A stretch of DNA of 64,000 nt, from positions 62,001 to 126,000 of the forward strand of contig JAFBAL010000010.1 of NCBI GenBank assembly GCA_019247845.1, read 5' to 3'. Shown here in pieces: positions 17,496-26,843 of this stretch (within the stretch, counting starts at the first letter, position 1; each line of letters opens with the position of its first letter). A program made the translations under genes and the position numbers. The DNA comes from Alphaproteobacteria bacterium. GTDB lineage: Bacteria; Pseudomonadota; Alphaproteobacteria; Micropepsales; Micropepsaceae. The notes below the pieces were generated by a model. It ran no database searches, had not been told where the DNA came from, and saw nothing but the letters and a program-made list of their open reading frames with translations.

Positions 17496-18872
17496 TCACG
17501 CCGCCGCCACCGTCCCGCGCATCAGCCGTCCGAGCACCAGCATCGCGGCCCCGCCGCCGACGGCGATGGCGGCGTGGATCGCCCAGAAGGTCGCGGGCGT
17601 GACCACCTCGTAGAGCCCGCCCAGCCGCCCGCTGACGGTGCTCCCCAAGAAGATCGCGAGGTAATAGACGCCCATCATCGTCGCGTTCACCTGGGCGGGC
17701 GCCACGCGCGAGAACAGCCCGGTGATGGTCGGCGAGAAGAACAGCCAGCCGATGTTCGAGGCGAGGTGGAAGACGATCGCCCAGGCGAGCGGCGCGCGCC
17801 CGTCCGCACCCGCGACGTATTGCGCGGCCGACAGCCACAGCGTCGAGACGCCGAACAGGAAACAGCCGATCGCGATCTTGGTGACGTCGCCCGGCTCGCG
17901 GCCGCGGCTCGCCTGCCGGCGCCACAGCATCAGCACCAAGGGCAGGCACAGGAACGGCGACAGCCCATCGATGGACTGCAGCCACGGCACCGGCATGGTC
18001 CAGCCGCCATAGCTCAGCCGCACGTGATCGCGGACCCAGAGGTTGTAGGTGTTCCACACCTGGCTTTGCGCGATCCAGAAGGTCGAGGCCACCGGCACCA
18101 TCGCGGTGAGATAAACGATCGCGCGCTTGTCGTGCGCGGTCAGCGGCGCGCGCGGCGCCCCGCGCCCATGCAGCGCATCTTCGCCGCGCACCCGCTCCGC
18201 CGGCAGGTTGCGGCTGCCCAGCAGATAGAACACCAGCCCCGCCAGCATGCCCACGCCCGCGAAACCGAACGCGATGTGCCAGCCGAGCGACTGCTGCAGC
18301 TGGCCCGTGGCCAGGGGCGCGACGAAGGCGCCAAGATTGACGGCGCTGCCATAGAGCTGGAACGCCACGCCGCGGCGGCGGTCGTCCTTGGCATAAAGAT
18401 CGCCCAGCTGCGGCGCCAGGTTGCCGCGCAAGGTGCCCGCGCCCAGGATCAGCAGCAGCAGCGCCGGCAGGAACGACTGCTCGAAGGCCATGCAGAAATG
18501 TCCGGCGGTCATCAACAGCGCGCCCAGCGCCACCGCGCGCGTCCGCCCCAGCACGACGTCGCCCAGGAAGCCGCCGAACACCGGCATCAGGTAGACGAAG
18601 CCGACATAGAGCCCGAAGATCTGCGAGGCCAGCGCCTGCACGGACAGCGGCCCGGTCACGGATTCGATCGAGGCGCGCAAGGTGGCAAAGCCTGCGATGT
18701 GCTCGATGTGGCCGGGCAGCAGAAGGTACTCGACCATGTAGAGCACCAGCAGCGCCTGCATGCCGTGGAACGACACGCGGTCCCAGAACTCGGTGCCGGC
18801 GACGGTGAAGAGTCCGCGCGGATGCCCGAACCGGGTCGCGCCTTCGCCTGCGTCGATCTCCGCTGCCGTCAT
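17496..18872 (-). CDS. POT-family peptide/proton symporter
   Basis: A 458-residue protein with 12-14 hydrophobic segments. The N-terminal half carries the POT/PTR2 features: E-FWDR-SFHGMQALLVLY in helix 1, then a GG-LGD-LGRTRAV loop after helix 2 and a LG-GTLRGN region. These proteins import di- and tripeptides with protons. The EFWDRVSF motif replaces the usual ExxERFxYYG, so specificity may differ. It converges on the HEGLGH gene across 156 bp in which I see no convincing gene. Confidence 0.88.
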   Translation of the reverse strand: MTAAEIDAGEGATRFGHPRGLFTVAGTEFWDRVSFHGMQALLVLYMVEYLLLPGHIEHIAGFATLRASIESVTGPLSVQALASQIFGLYVGFVYLMPVFGGFLGDVVLGRTRAVALGALLMTAGHFCMAFEQSFLPALLLLILGAGTLRGNLAPQLGDLYAKDDRRRGVAFQLYGSAVNLGAFVAPLATGQLQQSLGWHIAFGFAGVGMLAGLVFYLLGSRNLPAERVRGEDALHGRGAPRAPLTAHDKRAIVYLTAMVPVASTFWIAQSQVWNTYNLWVRDHVRLSYGGWTMPVPWLQSIDGLSPFLCLPLVLMLWRRQASRGREPGDVTKIAIGCFLFGVSTLWLSAAQYVAGADGRAPLAWAIVFHLASNIGWLFFSPTITGLFSRVAPAQVNATMMGVYYLAIFLGSTVSGRLGGLYEVVTPATFWAIHAAIAVGGGAAMLVLGRLMRGTVAAA

Positions 18873-18934
18873 CGCCCTCGCCCTGCGCCCCCCGATGCGC
18901 CTAGAATAGCGCCTTGCGGAGCGCGGGGAAGACG

Positions 18935-19876
18935 ATGAAAGCCATCCGTTTCCATGAGACCGGCGGGCCCGAGGTTCTCAAGCTGGAGGACGTCGCGCTG
19001 CCGCCGCCCGCGCCCGGCCAGGTGCGCGTGCGCCACACCGCCATCGGGGTCAATTTCATCGACACCTATCACCGCAGCGGGCTCTACAAGCTGCCGCTGC
19101 CTTCGGGGCTCGGCACCGAGGCCGCCGGCATCGACACCGCCAGCGGCGCGCGCGTCGCCTATGCCGGCCCCATCGGCGCCTATGCGCAGGAGGCCAACGT
19201 CCCCGCCGACAAGCTGGTGCGGCTGCCCGATTCCATCTCCGACGAAATCGCGGCCGCGGCCCTGCTCAAAGGCATGACGGCGCAATACCTGCTGATGCGC
19301 ACCTATGCGGTGAATCCGGGAGAGACGATCCTGTTCCATGCCGCGGCGGGCGGAGTCGGCCTCATCGCCTGCCAATGGGCCAAGCACCTGGGCGCAACCG
19401 TCATCGGCACCGTCGGCTCCGACGACAAGGTGGAGCTCGCCCGCGCCAACGGCTGCGACCACGTGCTCAACACGCGCAAGGACGACTGGGTCGCGCGCGT
19501 GCGCGAGATCACCGGCGGCGAAGGCGTGCCGGTGGTCTATGACTCGATCGGCAAGGACACCTGGGGCGGCTCGCTCGATTGCCTCGCCGTGCGCGGCATG
19601 ATGGTCAGCTTCGGCAACGCCTCGGGCGCGGTGCCGGCCTTCGAGCCCGGGACCTTGAGCGCCAAGGGCTCGCTCTACCTCACGCGCCCGACGCTGTTCC
19701 ATTACACAAGGACGCCCGAAGAGCTGCAGCAGACCGCCGACGACCTCTTCGCGGTGATCGCCTCGGGCGCGGTCAAGATCGCGGTGCATCAGCGCTTCAA
19801 GCTGGAAGAAGCGCGCGCCGCGCACGAGGCGCTGCATTCGCGCAAGACGACGGGCGCGACGATCCTCATGCCTTAG
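18935..19876 (+). CDS. NADPH:quinone oxidoreductase, zeta-crystallin type
   Basis: A 313-residue zinc-free MDR enzyme. It starts MKAIRFHETGGPEVLKLEDV, has the substrate-domain GVNFIDTYHRSGLY motif and the NADPH-binding AAAGGVG (residues 136-142) in HAAAGGVGLIACQWAK. This matches QorA, which reduces quinones by single-electron transfer. The zinc ligands of alcohol dehydrogenases are absent. The last 64 bp are duplicated immediately downstream. It is divergent from the POT gene. Confidence 0.93.
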   Translation: MKAIRFHETGGPEVLKLEDVALPPPAPGQVRVRHTAIGVNFIDTYHRSGLYKLPLPSGLGTEAAGIDTASGARVAYAGPIGAYAQEANVPADKLVRLPDSISDEIAAAALLKGMTAQYLLMRTYAVNPGETILFHAAAGGVGLIACQWAKHLGATVIGTVGSDDKVELARANGCDHVLNTRKDDWVARVREITGGEGVPVVYDSIGKDTWGGSLDCLAVRGMMVSFGNASGAVPAFEPGTLSAKGSLYLTRPTLFHYTRTPEELQQTADDLFAVIASGAVKIAVHQRFKLEEARAAHEALHSRKTTGATILMP

Positions 19877-19949
19877 CGCGCGTGAGGCGCGCGCCGCGCA
19901 CGAGGCGCTGCATTCGCGCAAGACGACGGCGTGACGATCCTCATGCCTT
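19811..19949. repeat. duplicated 3' end of quinone oxidoreductase gene
   Basis: Bases 19811-19874 (codons from EARAAHEALHS to the final Pro) recur at 19887-19949 with one deletion and one C-to-T change. Copy spacing is 76 bp. Copy 2 is non-coding for the oxidoreductase but supplies the last two codons and the stop of the convergent SnoaL gene. Confidence 0.95.
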
Positions 19950-20381
19950 GAGAGGCAGGTCCTGCGGGATGCGGCCTTGCTGCTGCAGCACCGCGGCGGT
20001 GTCGAAGAACTCCGAGCAGGAGACGATCCTGCCGTCCTTGAACTGCCAGCGGTTCACCAGCGGGAAGACCAGCGGCCGCGCGGTCCGCCGGTCGAACAGC
20101 GACAGCATGCTGGTCGCCCAGATCACGTCGCCCTCGCCGATCATCTCGACGACCTCATAGCGGCTGATCTCGTAATCGGCGGCGATCATCGACAGCGCCT
20201 CGACGACGCCGGCGCGGCCGCGGCGAACTCCGCCGAAACGGTAGTGGTTGGCCAGGCTGTTCGAGGCCCAGACGACATCCTCGTCCAGGGCCTCGTAGAT
20301 CGGCGCGAAATCGCCGCTCTCATAGGCCACGATCATGCGCCTGAGCGTCGCCTTGTTCTCCTCGACCGACGTCGCGGCCAC
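19941..20381 (-). CDS. SnoaL-like/NTF2-fold protein
   Basis: A 146-residue protein with a GTG start (ATAACGC-free; no strong ribosome site) 4 bp after the HD-gene stop, so probably the second gene of that operon. The sequence is typical of SnoaL ketosteroid-isomerase-like domains: NKATLRRMIVAYESGDFAPIYEALDEDVVW at the start (short helix, then strand) and NRWQFKDGRIVSCSEFFD near the end. The function of individual members cannot be read from sequence. Its stop lies in the duplicated oxidoreductase tail, so the last two residues come from that duplication. Confidence 0.82.
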   Translation of the reverse strand: MAATSVEENKATLRRMIVAYESGDFAPIYEALDEDVVWASNSLANHYRFGGVRRGRAGVVEALSMIAADYEISRYEVVEMIGEGDVIWATSMLSLFDRRTARPLVFPLVNRWQFKDGRIVSCSEFFDTAAVLQQQGRIPQDLPLKA

Positions 20382-20385
20382 GGGC

Positions 20386-20976
20386 TCACTCCGCGGCTTG
20401 ACGCAGATAGATCGAACGCTTGGGGCGCGCCATCACGCGGGCGACCATCGGCTCGAACGCCGCGAGCGGCATGGTGTCGTAGCCCGGATCGAAGGCGTTC
20501 TGGTCGTGACGAGCGCAGAACATCGCGGTGCGCTCGAAGTTCGGATGGCCGCGGAACTGCTCGCGCAGGTTCCGGTCCAGCCCCAGATAGTGGAAGAAGT
20601 AATAGCCCTGGAAGATGCCGTGATGCTGCAGCATCCACCAATTCGCCTCGGAGACGAAGGGCTTCAGGATCGTGGCCCCCAGCTCGGCGTGATTGTGACT
20701 CGCCAGCGTGTCGCCGATATCGTGCAGCAGCGCGCAGACGACGTATTCTTCGTCCATGCCGTCGCGATGCGCCAGGCTGGCCGATTGCAGCGAGTGCTCC
20801 AGCCGGTCCACCGCGAAGCCGCCACAATCGCCTTCCAGCATCTTCAGATGCGCGAGCACGCGCTTGGGCAGGTCCTGGTTGAAGTGCACCGCGGCGGCGG
20901 CGATCTTCATCCAGTCCTCCTGCGTGCCCTCCATCATCGCGTGGAACTGCGCGCGATCCTGCGGTTCTTCGCCCAT
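20386..20976 (-). CDS. HD-domain metal-dependent phosphohydrolase-like protein
   Basis: A 196-residue protein; the ATG at 20976 follows a perfect GGAGGA site. HD-fold metal ligands are visible: His61 (DRLEHSLQSA), His85-Asp86 (ALLHDIGD), and His94/His96 and His118-His119 (MLQHHG). The spacing, with extra His residues between HD and the helix, resembles PhnZ/MIOX-type mixed-valent di-iron HD oxygenases as well as phosphohydrolases, so hydrolase or oxygenase is open. The SnoaL gene follows by 4 bp. It is divergent from the YqhA gene. Confidence 0.82.
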   Translation of the reverse strand: MGEEPQDRAQFHAMMEGTQEDWMKIAAAAVHFNQDLPKRVLAHLKMLEGDCGGFAVDRLEHSLQSASLAHRDGMDEEYVVCALLHDIGDTLASHNHAELGATILKPFVSEANWWMLQHHGIFQGYYFFHYLGLDRNLREQFRGHPNFERTAMFCARHDQNAFDPGYDTMPLAAFEPMVARVMARPKRSIYLRQAAE

Positions 20977-21118
20977 CGGGTCCTCCGGCTCAGGCGGAGG
21001 CAGTGTCGGCTCCGGCCGGTGGCAGGTCAATGCGGCCGCACGTTGTGCGACACCGCTGAGACCGATTCTCAAAACCGCAATTCGGCGCTATCGTCGCAAA
21101 TCACCTTTGGGGCCGGAC

Positions 21119-21640
21119 ATGAGCAAGAACAATCCGCTGGAAGCCGCGTTCGAGAAATTCATCTTCGCCAGCCGCTGGCTGATGGCGCCGTTCTATCTGG
21201 GACTGATCGCCGCGCTGGTCGCCCTCGTCGTCGTCTTCGTCCAGGACATCGCGCACGAGATCCTCAAGCTGCCGGAGCTGAGCGAGACCGACATCATCGT
21301 CTGGGTGCTGTCGCTGATCGACCTGTCGCTCGCCGCCAACCTGCTGATCATGGTGATCTTCGCCGGCTACGAGAACTTCGTCTCCAAGATGGACATCGGC
21401 GACCATCCCGACCGGCCGAGCTGGATGGGCAAGGTCGATTTCTCGGGCATGAAGCTGAAGCTGGTCGCCTCGATCGTCGCAATCTCGGCCATCCACCTGC
21501 TGCGCGCCTTCATGGAGGTCGACACCGTCGACGAGCGCAGCCTGCGCTGGAAGGTGATCATCCATCTCGTCTTCGTGGTCTCGGGCGTCCTGCTCGCGCT
21601 GATGGACTGGATCAGCGAGAGGGCGGACGAGCATCACTAG
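21119..21640 (+). CDS. YqhA/UPF0114-family membrane protein
   Basis: A 173-residue protein with three to four hydrophobic segments. The family markers are FEKFIFASRWLMAPFYLGL at the N-terminus, SLIDLSLAANLLIMVIFAGYENFVSK in the middle, and SGMKLKLVASIVAISAIHLL. The function is unknown. Its stop overlaps the stop of the convergent Cys/His-rich small gene by 4 bp. Confidence 0.93.
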   Translation: MSKNNPLEAAFEKFIFASRWLMAPFYLGLIAALVALVVVFVQDIAHEILKLPELSETDIIVWVLSLIDLSLAANLLIMVIFAGYENFVSKMDIGDHPDRPSWMGKVDFSGMKLKLVASIVAISAIHLLRAFMEVDTVDERSLRWKVIIHLVFVVSGVLLALMDWISERADEHH

Positions 21641-21861
21641 TCGATTTCGAGGGGACGCCCTTCCTCCAGTTCCGCGATTGCGTCTTCCGGAACCTCATGG
21701 CCTGCGTCGCGATGAAGCCGAAGGTGCGCGATCATTTCGCGCTCGGTCTGAAGCAACAAGCTTGCGCCATCCGAAAGCGGGCATCTGCAACAGCAAATGC
21801 CGCCTTTGACGTCGTAATAGACATAGACGTCGCTGCCCCATCCCAAGCGGCACAGCGCCAT
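21637..21861 (-). CDS. small Cys/His-rich conserved protein
   Basis: A 74-residue protein. The pattern SDVYVYYDVKGGICCCRC (Cys23, 24, 25 and 27), followed by EMIAHLRLHRDAGHEVPEDAI (His46, His50, His55), recalls a short zinc-binding family seen in actinobacteria, their phages and some proteobacteria. Metal binding by Cys and His is likely but not shown. Role unknown. It ends against the YqhA gene and is followed upstream by rho only 10 bp away on the same strand, so it may be cotranscribed with rho. Confidence 0.7.
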   Translation of the reverse strand: MALCRLGWGSDVYVYYDVKGGICCCRCPLSDGASLLLQTEREMIAHLRLHRDAGHEVPEDAIAELEEGRPLEID

Positions 21862-21871
21862 GCCCGTGTCC

Positions 21872-23155
<1,284 letters not shown>

Positions 23156-23372
23156 GAAAAGTACACCTGGTAACGTGGGAGATCGGGTCCGGTTTGCCGC
23201 GAACGCCCAAGGGCCGTGCGCGAGGTCATCATCGGAAGATTGATCGCATCGCGCCGGGTTTCCCGGATCAAGCGTCTCGCGCTTTCGCGCTCGGCCCGCC
23301 TGCGATGCTTGGGGAACGGCCCTATATAGCCCTATTTCGCGGGGATGCAAATAGGGCCCAAGCCGAACGATC
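23156..23372 (-). promoter_or_regulatory. structured rho leader and promoter region
   Basis: This is a 217-bp gap between hemJ and rho. Reading leftward there is a perfect hairpin (CCCTATTT/AAATAGGG, 23330-23337 and 23349-23356). A plausible promoter overlaps it (TTGCAT, 16 bp, TATATA). About 150 nt of leader follow, with further perfect hairpins (GCGC-GAAA-GCGC at 23279-23290; CCGGG-AAA-CCCGG at 23254-23266). Rho genes are commonly autoregulated through their leaders, and this layout fits that. Confidence 0.55.
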
Positions 23373-23813
23373 TCAAAACGGTTTCACGATTACCAGGATG
23401 ACAATCAAGGCCATCAAAAGCGGCGGAACCTCGTTCAGCATGCGATAGAAGCGCGCGGGCTTGTCGTTGCGGTCCTGGGCGAAGGCGCGCACCCGCCCCG
23501 CCAGATAGCCGTGCACGCCGGACATGATCAGCACCAGGGCAAACTTCGCCTGGAACCAGTGCTCGCGATAGGCCGCGGTGAGGAGGGCGAGCGTCAGCCC
23601 GAAGATCCAGGTCGCGATCATCGCCGGATTGACGATCACGCGCAGCAGCTTCTTCTCCATCACCTTGAAGCGTTCGGACTCGCTCGAGCCCGGCGCGGTC
23701 TCGGTGTGATAGACCAACAGCCTGGGCAGATAGAACATCCCCGCCATCCAGGCGATGACGCTGATGACGTGGAACGCCTTGATCCATTCCAGATGGTCGG
23801 AGAGGAACCTCAT
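23373..23813 (-). CDS. hemJ: protoporphyrinogen IX oxidase HemJ
   Basis: A 146-residue membrane protein with four hydrophobic segments. HemJ signatures include [27 protein letters not shown] in helix 1 (the conserved His of KAFH), [28 protein letters not shown] and the closing [19 protein letters not shown]. It oxidises protoporphyrinogen IX, the next-to-last heme step. ATGA overlap couples it to hemH. Use of HemJ in place of HemG/HemY is usual in Alphaproteobacteria. Confidence 0.96.
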   Translation of the reverse strand: MRFLSDHLEWIKAFHVISVIAWMAGMFYLPRLLVYHTETAPGSSESERFKVMEKKLLRVIVNPAMIATWIFGLTLALLTAAYREHWFQAKFALVLIMSGVHGYLAGRVRAFAQDRNDKPARFYRMLNEVPPLLMALIVILVIVKPF

Positions 23814-24775
23814 GGCCCAGAGCCTTTGTCGACTTCGTTCAGCACCAGTTGCGCCAGCGCCTGGATGAATTCCGGCCGCGTGCCGACCGTGGGCACGCGC
23901 AGATAGTCCGCCGTCCCCGACGCATGCGCCAGTTCGGCATAGTCCATGTCCAATTCTACCAGGGTCTCGGAGTGTTCCGAGACGAAGGCGACGGGTGCGA
24001 CGATCAAGCCCAACCCCGCCTTGCCGGCGCGCAGGATCTCGGCATCGGTCGCGGGTCCGATCCATTTGAGCGGCCCGACCCGGCTCTGATAGCAGACGAC
24101 GGCTTCCAGCTCGTCCATCCCCAATTCGCGCACAAGCGCGGCGGCGGTCTGCTCGACCTGCGCCTGGTAAGGATCGCCCTTCCTGATCACGCGCTCCGGC
24201 AGCCCATGCGCCGAGAGCAGCAGCCGGTAGCGCAGACCGGGTTTTGCCCTGGCCAAGGTCTCGCGGATGTTCACCGCCAGCGCGGCGATGAAGCCCGGCG
24301 CGGTGGGATAGCTGGTCACGCGCGCCGTTGGGATCGACAGGCCGCGCGCCGCGCGCTCCCAATCCTTGAACGAGGAGGCCGTCGTGGTGGTCGAGAATTG
24401 CGGATAGAGCGGCAGCAGCACGATCCGCTCCGCGCCCCAGTCCTCGACCGCCTTGGCCGCGCCGTCGCTGAAGGGATGCCAGCAGCGCATCGCGACGAAA
24501 GCCCTCGCCTCGACGCCCGCCGCCGCCAGCGCCGCCTCCAGCGCGCGCGCCTGGGCCTGGGTCTGCTCGACGATGGGCGAGCGGCCGCCGATCTTTCGAT
24601 AGATCTCGCGCGTGATCGGCGCGCGGCGCCGCGCGATCAGGCGCGCCAGCGGCAGCCGCACGATCGCGGGCAGGGCGATGATCGCGGGATCGCTGAACAG
24701 GTTGCGCAAATAGGGCTCGACCGCGTCCGGGCCATCCGGTCCGCCCAGATTGAACAGCACGACGGCGAGCTTCAC
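23810..24775 (-). CDS. hemH: ferrochelatase HemH
   Basis: A 321-residue protein. It begins KLAVVLFNLGGPD and has the ferrochelatase signature LLLSAHGLPERVIRKGDPY with the metal-site His. CYQSRVGPLKWIGPATD follows, then the second acidic/His site FVSEHSETLVELDMDY. It inserts Fe2+ into protoporphyrin IX. The GTG start overlaps the hemE stop (GTGA) and its stop overlaps the hemJ start (ATGA), so hemE-hemH-hemJ form one coupled operon in pathway-related order. Confidence 0.97.
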   Translation of the reverse strand: MKLAVVLFNLGGPDGPDAVEPYLRNLFSDPAIIALPAIVRLPLARLIARRRAPITREIYRKIGGRSPIVEQTQAQARALEAALAAAGVEARAFVAMRCWHPFSDGAAKAVEDWGAERIVLLPLYPQFSTTTTASSFKDWERAARGLSIPTARVTSYPTAPGFIAALAVNIRETLARAKPGLRYRLLLSAHGLPERVIRKGDPYQAQVEQTAAALVRELGMDELEAVVCYQSRVGPLKWIGPATDAEILRAGKAGLGLIVAPVAFVSEHSETLVELDMDYAELAHASGTADYLRVPTVGTRPEFIQALAQLVLNEVDKGSGP

Positions 24776-25779
24776 CCGCGCACCCGCTTCAGCATCCGCT
24801 CGACATGCGCGATCGGCGTTTCGGGCAGGATGCCGTGGCCCAGGTTGAAGACGTGCGGCTTGCCGTTCGTTGCAGCCAGGATGGCATCGATCGCCGCGTC
24901 CAGCGCGCGCCCCCCCGCGATCAGCGCGATGGGATCGAGATTGCCCTGGATGACGCAAGGCAGGGTCTTCGCGGCCCAGCCTATCGGCGCCGCGGTATCG
25001 AGCGAGACGGCATCGACGCCTGTCTCCGCCGCATAGCGCTCGTAACCGGCCAAGGTCGCGGCCCGCGGAAAGCCGATCACCAAAGCCTTGGGATGGATTG
25101 TGCGCAACTTGGCGACGATCTTCCTCGTCGGCGCGACCACCCAGCGCTCGAACATCGCTTCCGGCAAGCCCGAGGCCCAGGAATCGAAGATCTGCACCGC
25201 ATCGGCGCCGGCCTCGATCTGCCGTGCCAGATGCGCCGCCACGCACTCCGCAAGCAGGTCGAGCAGCTGCTCGAAACTCTCGGGATCGCGATAGCCCCAG
25301 AGCTTGGCGGCCTTCTGCTCGTCGCCGCCTTTGCCCGCCGCCATATAGGTCGCCAAGGTCCATGGCGCGCCGGCAAAGCCGAGCAACGTGGTCTCTTGCG
25401 AAAGACTGCCGCGCACCAATCGCAACGCGTCATAGACCGGCGACAGGCTGTCCGCGTCGAACGTCAACCCGGCGCCGGACGCGATCGGCGCCATGCGCGG
25501 CCCGACCCCGTCCTCGAACGTCACCGCCATCCCCAGCGCCGCCGGGATCACCAGTATGTCCGAGAACAGGATCGCCGCGTCGAAGCCGAAGCGCCGGATC
25601 GGCTGCAATGTCACCTCGGCGGCCAGCTTTGGTGTCATGCACATGGTCCAGAACGAACCCGCCCTGGCGCGCGTCTCGCGATATTCCGGCAGATAGCGCC
25701 CGGCTTGGCGCATCATCCAGACCGGCGGTCTGTCGAAACGCTCTCCCTTCAGCACAGCGATCAATCTCTTCTCACTCAA
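24772..25779 (-). CDS. hemE: uroporphyrinogen decarboxylase HemE
   Basis: A 335-residue protein. Both family signatures are present: PPVWMMRQAGRYLPEYRE (about residues 18-35) and GFAGAPWTLATYM. The catalytic Asp lies in FSDIL. It converts uroporphyrinogen III to coproporphyrinogen III. The best start is TTG at 25779 (MSEKRLIAVLKG); no ATG lies in a suitable place, so initiation may be weak. Its upstream region is the candidate origin. Confidence 0.96.
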   Translation of the reverse strand: MSEKRLIAVLKGERFDRPPVWMMRQAGRYLPEYRETRARAGSFWTMCMTPKLAAEVTLQPIRRFGFDAAILFSDILVIPAALGMAVTFEDGVGPRMAPIASGAGLTFDADSLSPVYDALRLVRGSLSQETTLLGFAGAPWTLATYMAAGKGGDEQKAAKLWGYRDPESFEQLLDLLAECVAAHLARQIEAGADAVQIFDSWASGLPEAMFERWVVAPTRKIVAKLRTIHPKALVIGFPRAATLAGYERYAAETGVDAVSLDTAAPIGWAAKTLPCVIQGNLDPIALIAGGRALDAAIDAILAATNGKPHVFNLGHGILPETPIAHVERMLKRVRG

Positions 25780-26021
25780 AACAAGACTCCTAAGAAGGTT
25801 GGTGGAGAAGATGTTGGACCTGTGAGCTGTGGAGGAAGTTGAGGGTACTTGCTTTCTCTAGGCCGGTCGATCAGGCGAAACAAGCAGGTGGCGCGGCGGG
25901 TGATGCCGGGCCGTCGTCGCGAAGGCTGGGGATCGCGCTGTTGGAAACGCGCGAATTTGTTCGCGGCTTGGGCTAATGTGCATGGCTGAGCCCGGGCTCT
26001 GGGCATCGATGGGATGGATTT
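25780..26021. other. candidate chromosomal origin region (oriC)
   Basis: This is a 242-bp gap between divergent hemE and the DUF299 gene, the place of oriC in Caulobacter and relatives. The genes on both sides read away from it. A good DnaA-box-like 9-mer (TTACCCACA, reverse strand, one mismatch to TTATCCACA) lies at 26021-26029, at the edge and into the next start codon. Weaker ones are TGTGCATGG at 25977-25985 and TGTGGAGGA near 25829. The hemE-proximal side is less GC-rich. I see no CtrA TTAA-N7-TTAAC site. It is assigned by synteny. Confidence 0.6.
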
Positions 26022-26843
26022 GTGGGTAACGCTTTTCACGTGCACCTGGTTTCCGACGCCACGGGCGAGACGCTGCATGCGATCGCCAAGGCGGCCTTGG
26101 CGCAATTCGAAGGCGTGGAGGTGCACGAGCACGCCTATATGATGGTGCGCAGCCGCCGCCAGCTCGAGCGCGCGGTGGAGCACATCCGCGACGATCCGGG
26201 GCTGGTATTCTTTACGCTGGCGAGCCTCGAGCTGCGCGGCGAGCTCATCGCGCAATGCGCGCAGCTGTCGATTCCCTGCCTCGACGTGCTCGAAGGCCCG
26301 GTGGCGGCGATGCGCCTGTTCCTGGGCGCCGCCGAAACGCATCGCCCCGGCGGCCAGCACGAAGTCGACCATCGCTATCTGCAGCGCATCGAGGCGATGA
26401 ACTTCACCATCCAGCACGACGACGGCCAGTCGCTCGATTCGATCGACGAGGCCGAGGTGATCCTGGTCGGTGCCAGCCGCACCTCCAAGACGCCGACCTG
26501 CGTGTATCTGGCGATCCGCGGCGTGCGCTGCGCCAACGTGCCGCTCGTGCCGGGCATCCCGGTGCCGGCAGCGCTGCTCAAGGCATCGCGTCCGCTCGTG
26601 GTCGGATTGTGGGCCTCGGCCGAACGGCTGATCCAGGTGCGCCGCAACCGGTTGTCGACGATGGGCGAGGCCCGCGACACCGACTATGTCGAGCTCGAGG
26701 CCGTGCGTGCCGAGATCACCCAGACGCGCCGTCTCTACGAGCAGCACGGCTGGCCCGCGATCGACGTCTCGCGCCGCTCGATCGAGGAGACCGCGGCCGC
26801 CATCCTCAACCTGATGACCGAGCGTCAGGAGCAGCCGGCGTGA
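26022..26843 (+). CDS. PEP synthase/PPDK regulatory protein (DUF299 kinase-pyrophosphorylase)
   Basis: A 273-residue protein. HVHLVSDATGETLHAIAKAA at the N-terminus and the P-loop VGASRTSKTPT (residues 149-159) define DUF299. So do the NVPLVPG and GLWAS segments. Members are bifunctional: ADP-dependent phosphorylation and Pi-dependent dephosphorylation of pyruvate phosphate dikinase or PEP synthase. The start is GTG at 26022. The stop overlaps the maf start (GTGA). It is the first rightward gene from the candidate origin, equivalent to Caulobacter CC0001. Confidence 0.95.
   Translation: MGNAFHVHLVSDATGETLHAIAKAALAQFEGVEVHEHAYMMVRSRRQLERAVEHIRDDPGLVFFTLASLELRGELIAQCAQLSIPCLDVLEGPVAAMRLFLGAAETHRPGGQHEVDHRYLQRIEAMNFTIQHDDGQSLDSIDEAEVILVGASRTSKTPTCVYLAIRGVRCANVPLVPGIPVPAALLKASRPLVVGLWASAERLIQVRRNRLSTMGEARDTDYVELEAVRAEITQTRRLYEQHGWPAIDVSRRSIEETAAAILNLMTERQEQPA

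Noticed and set aside
25780..26747. A long minus-strand frame through the origin gap and the DUF299 gene.
   Set aside because: It is antisense of a clear family member with no recognisable content of its own.
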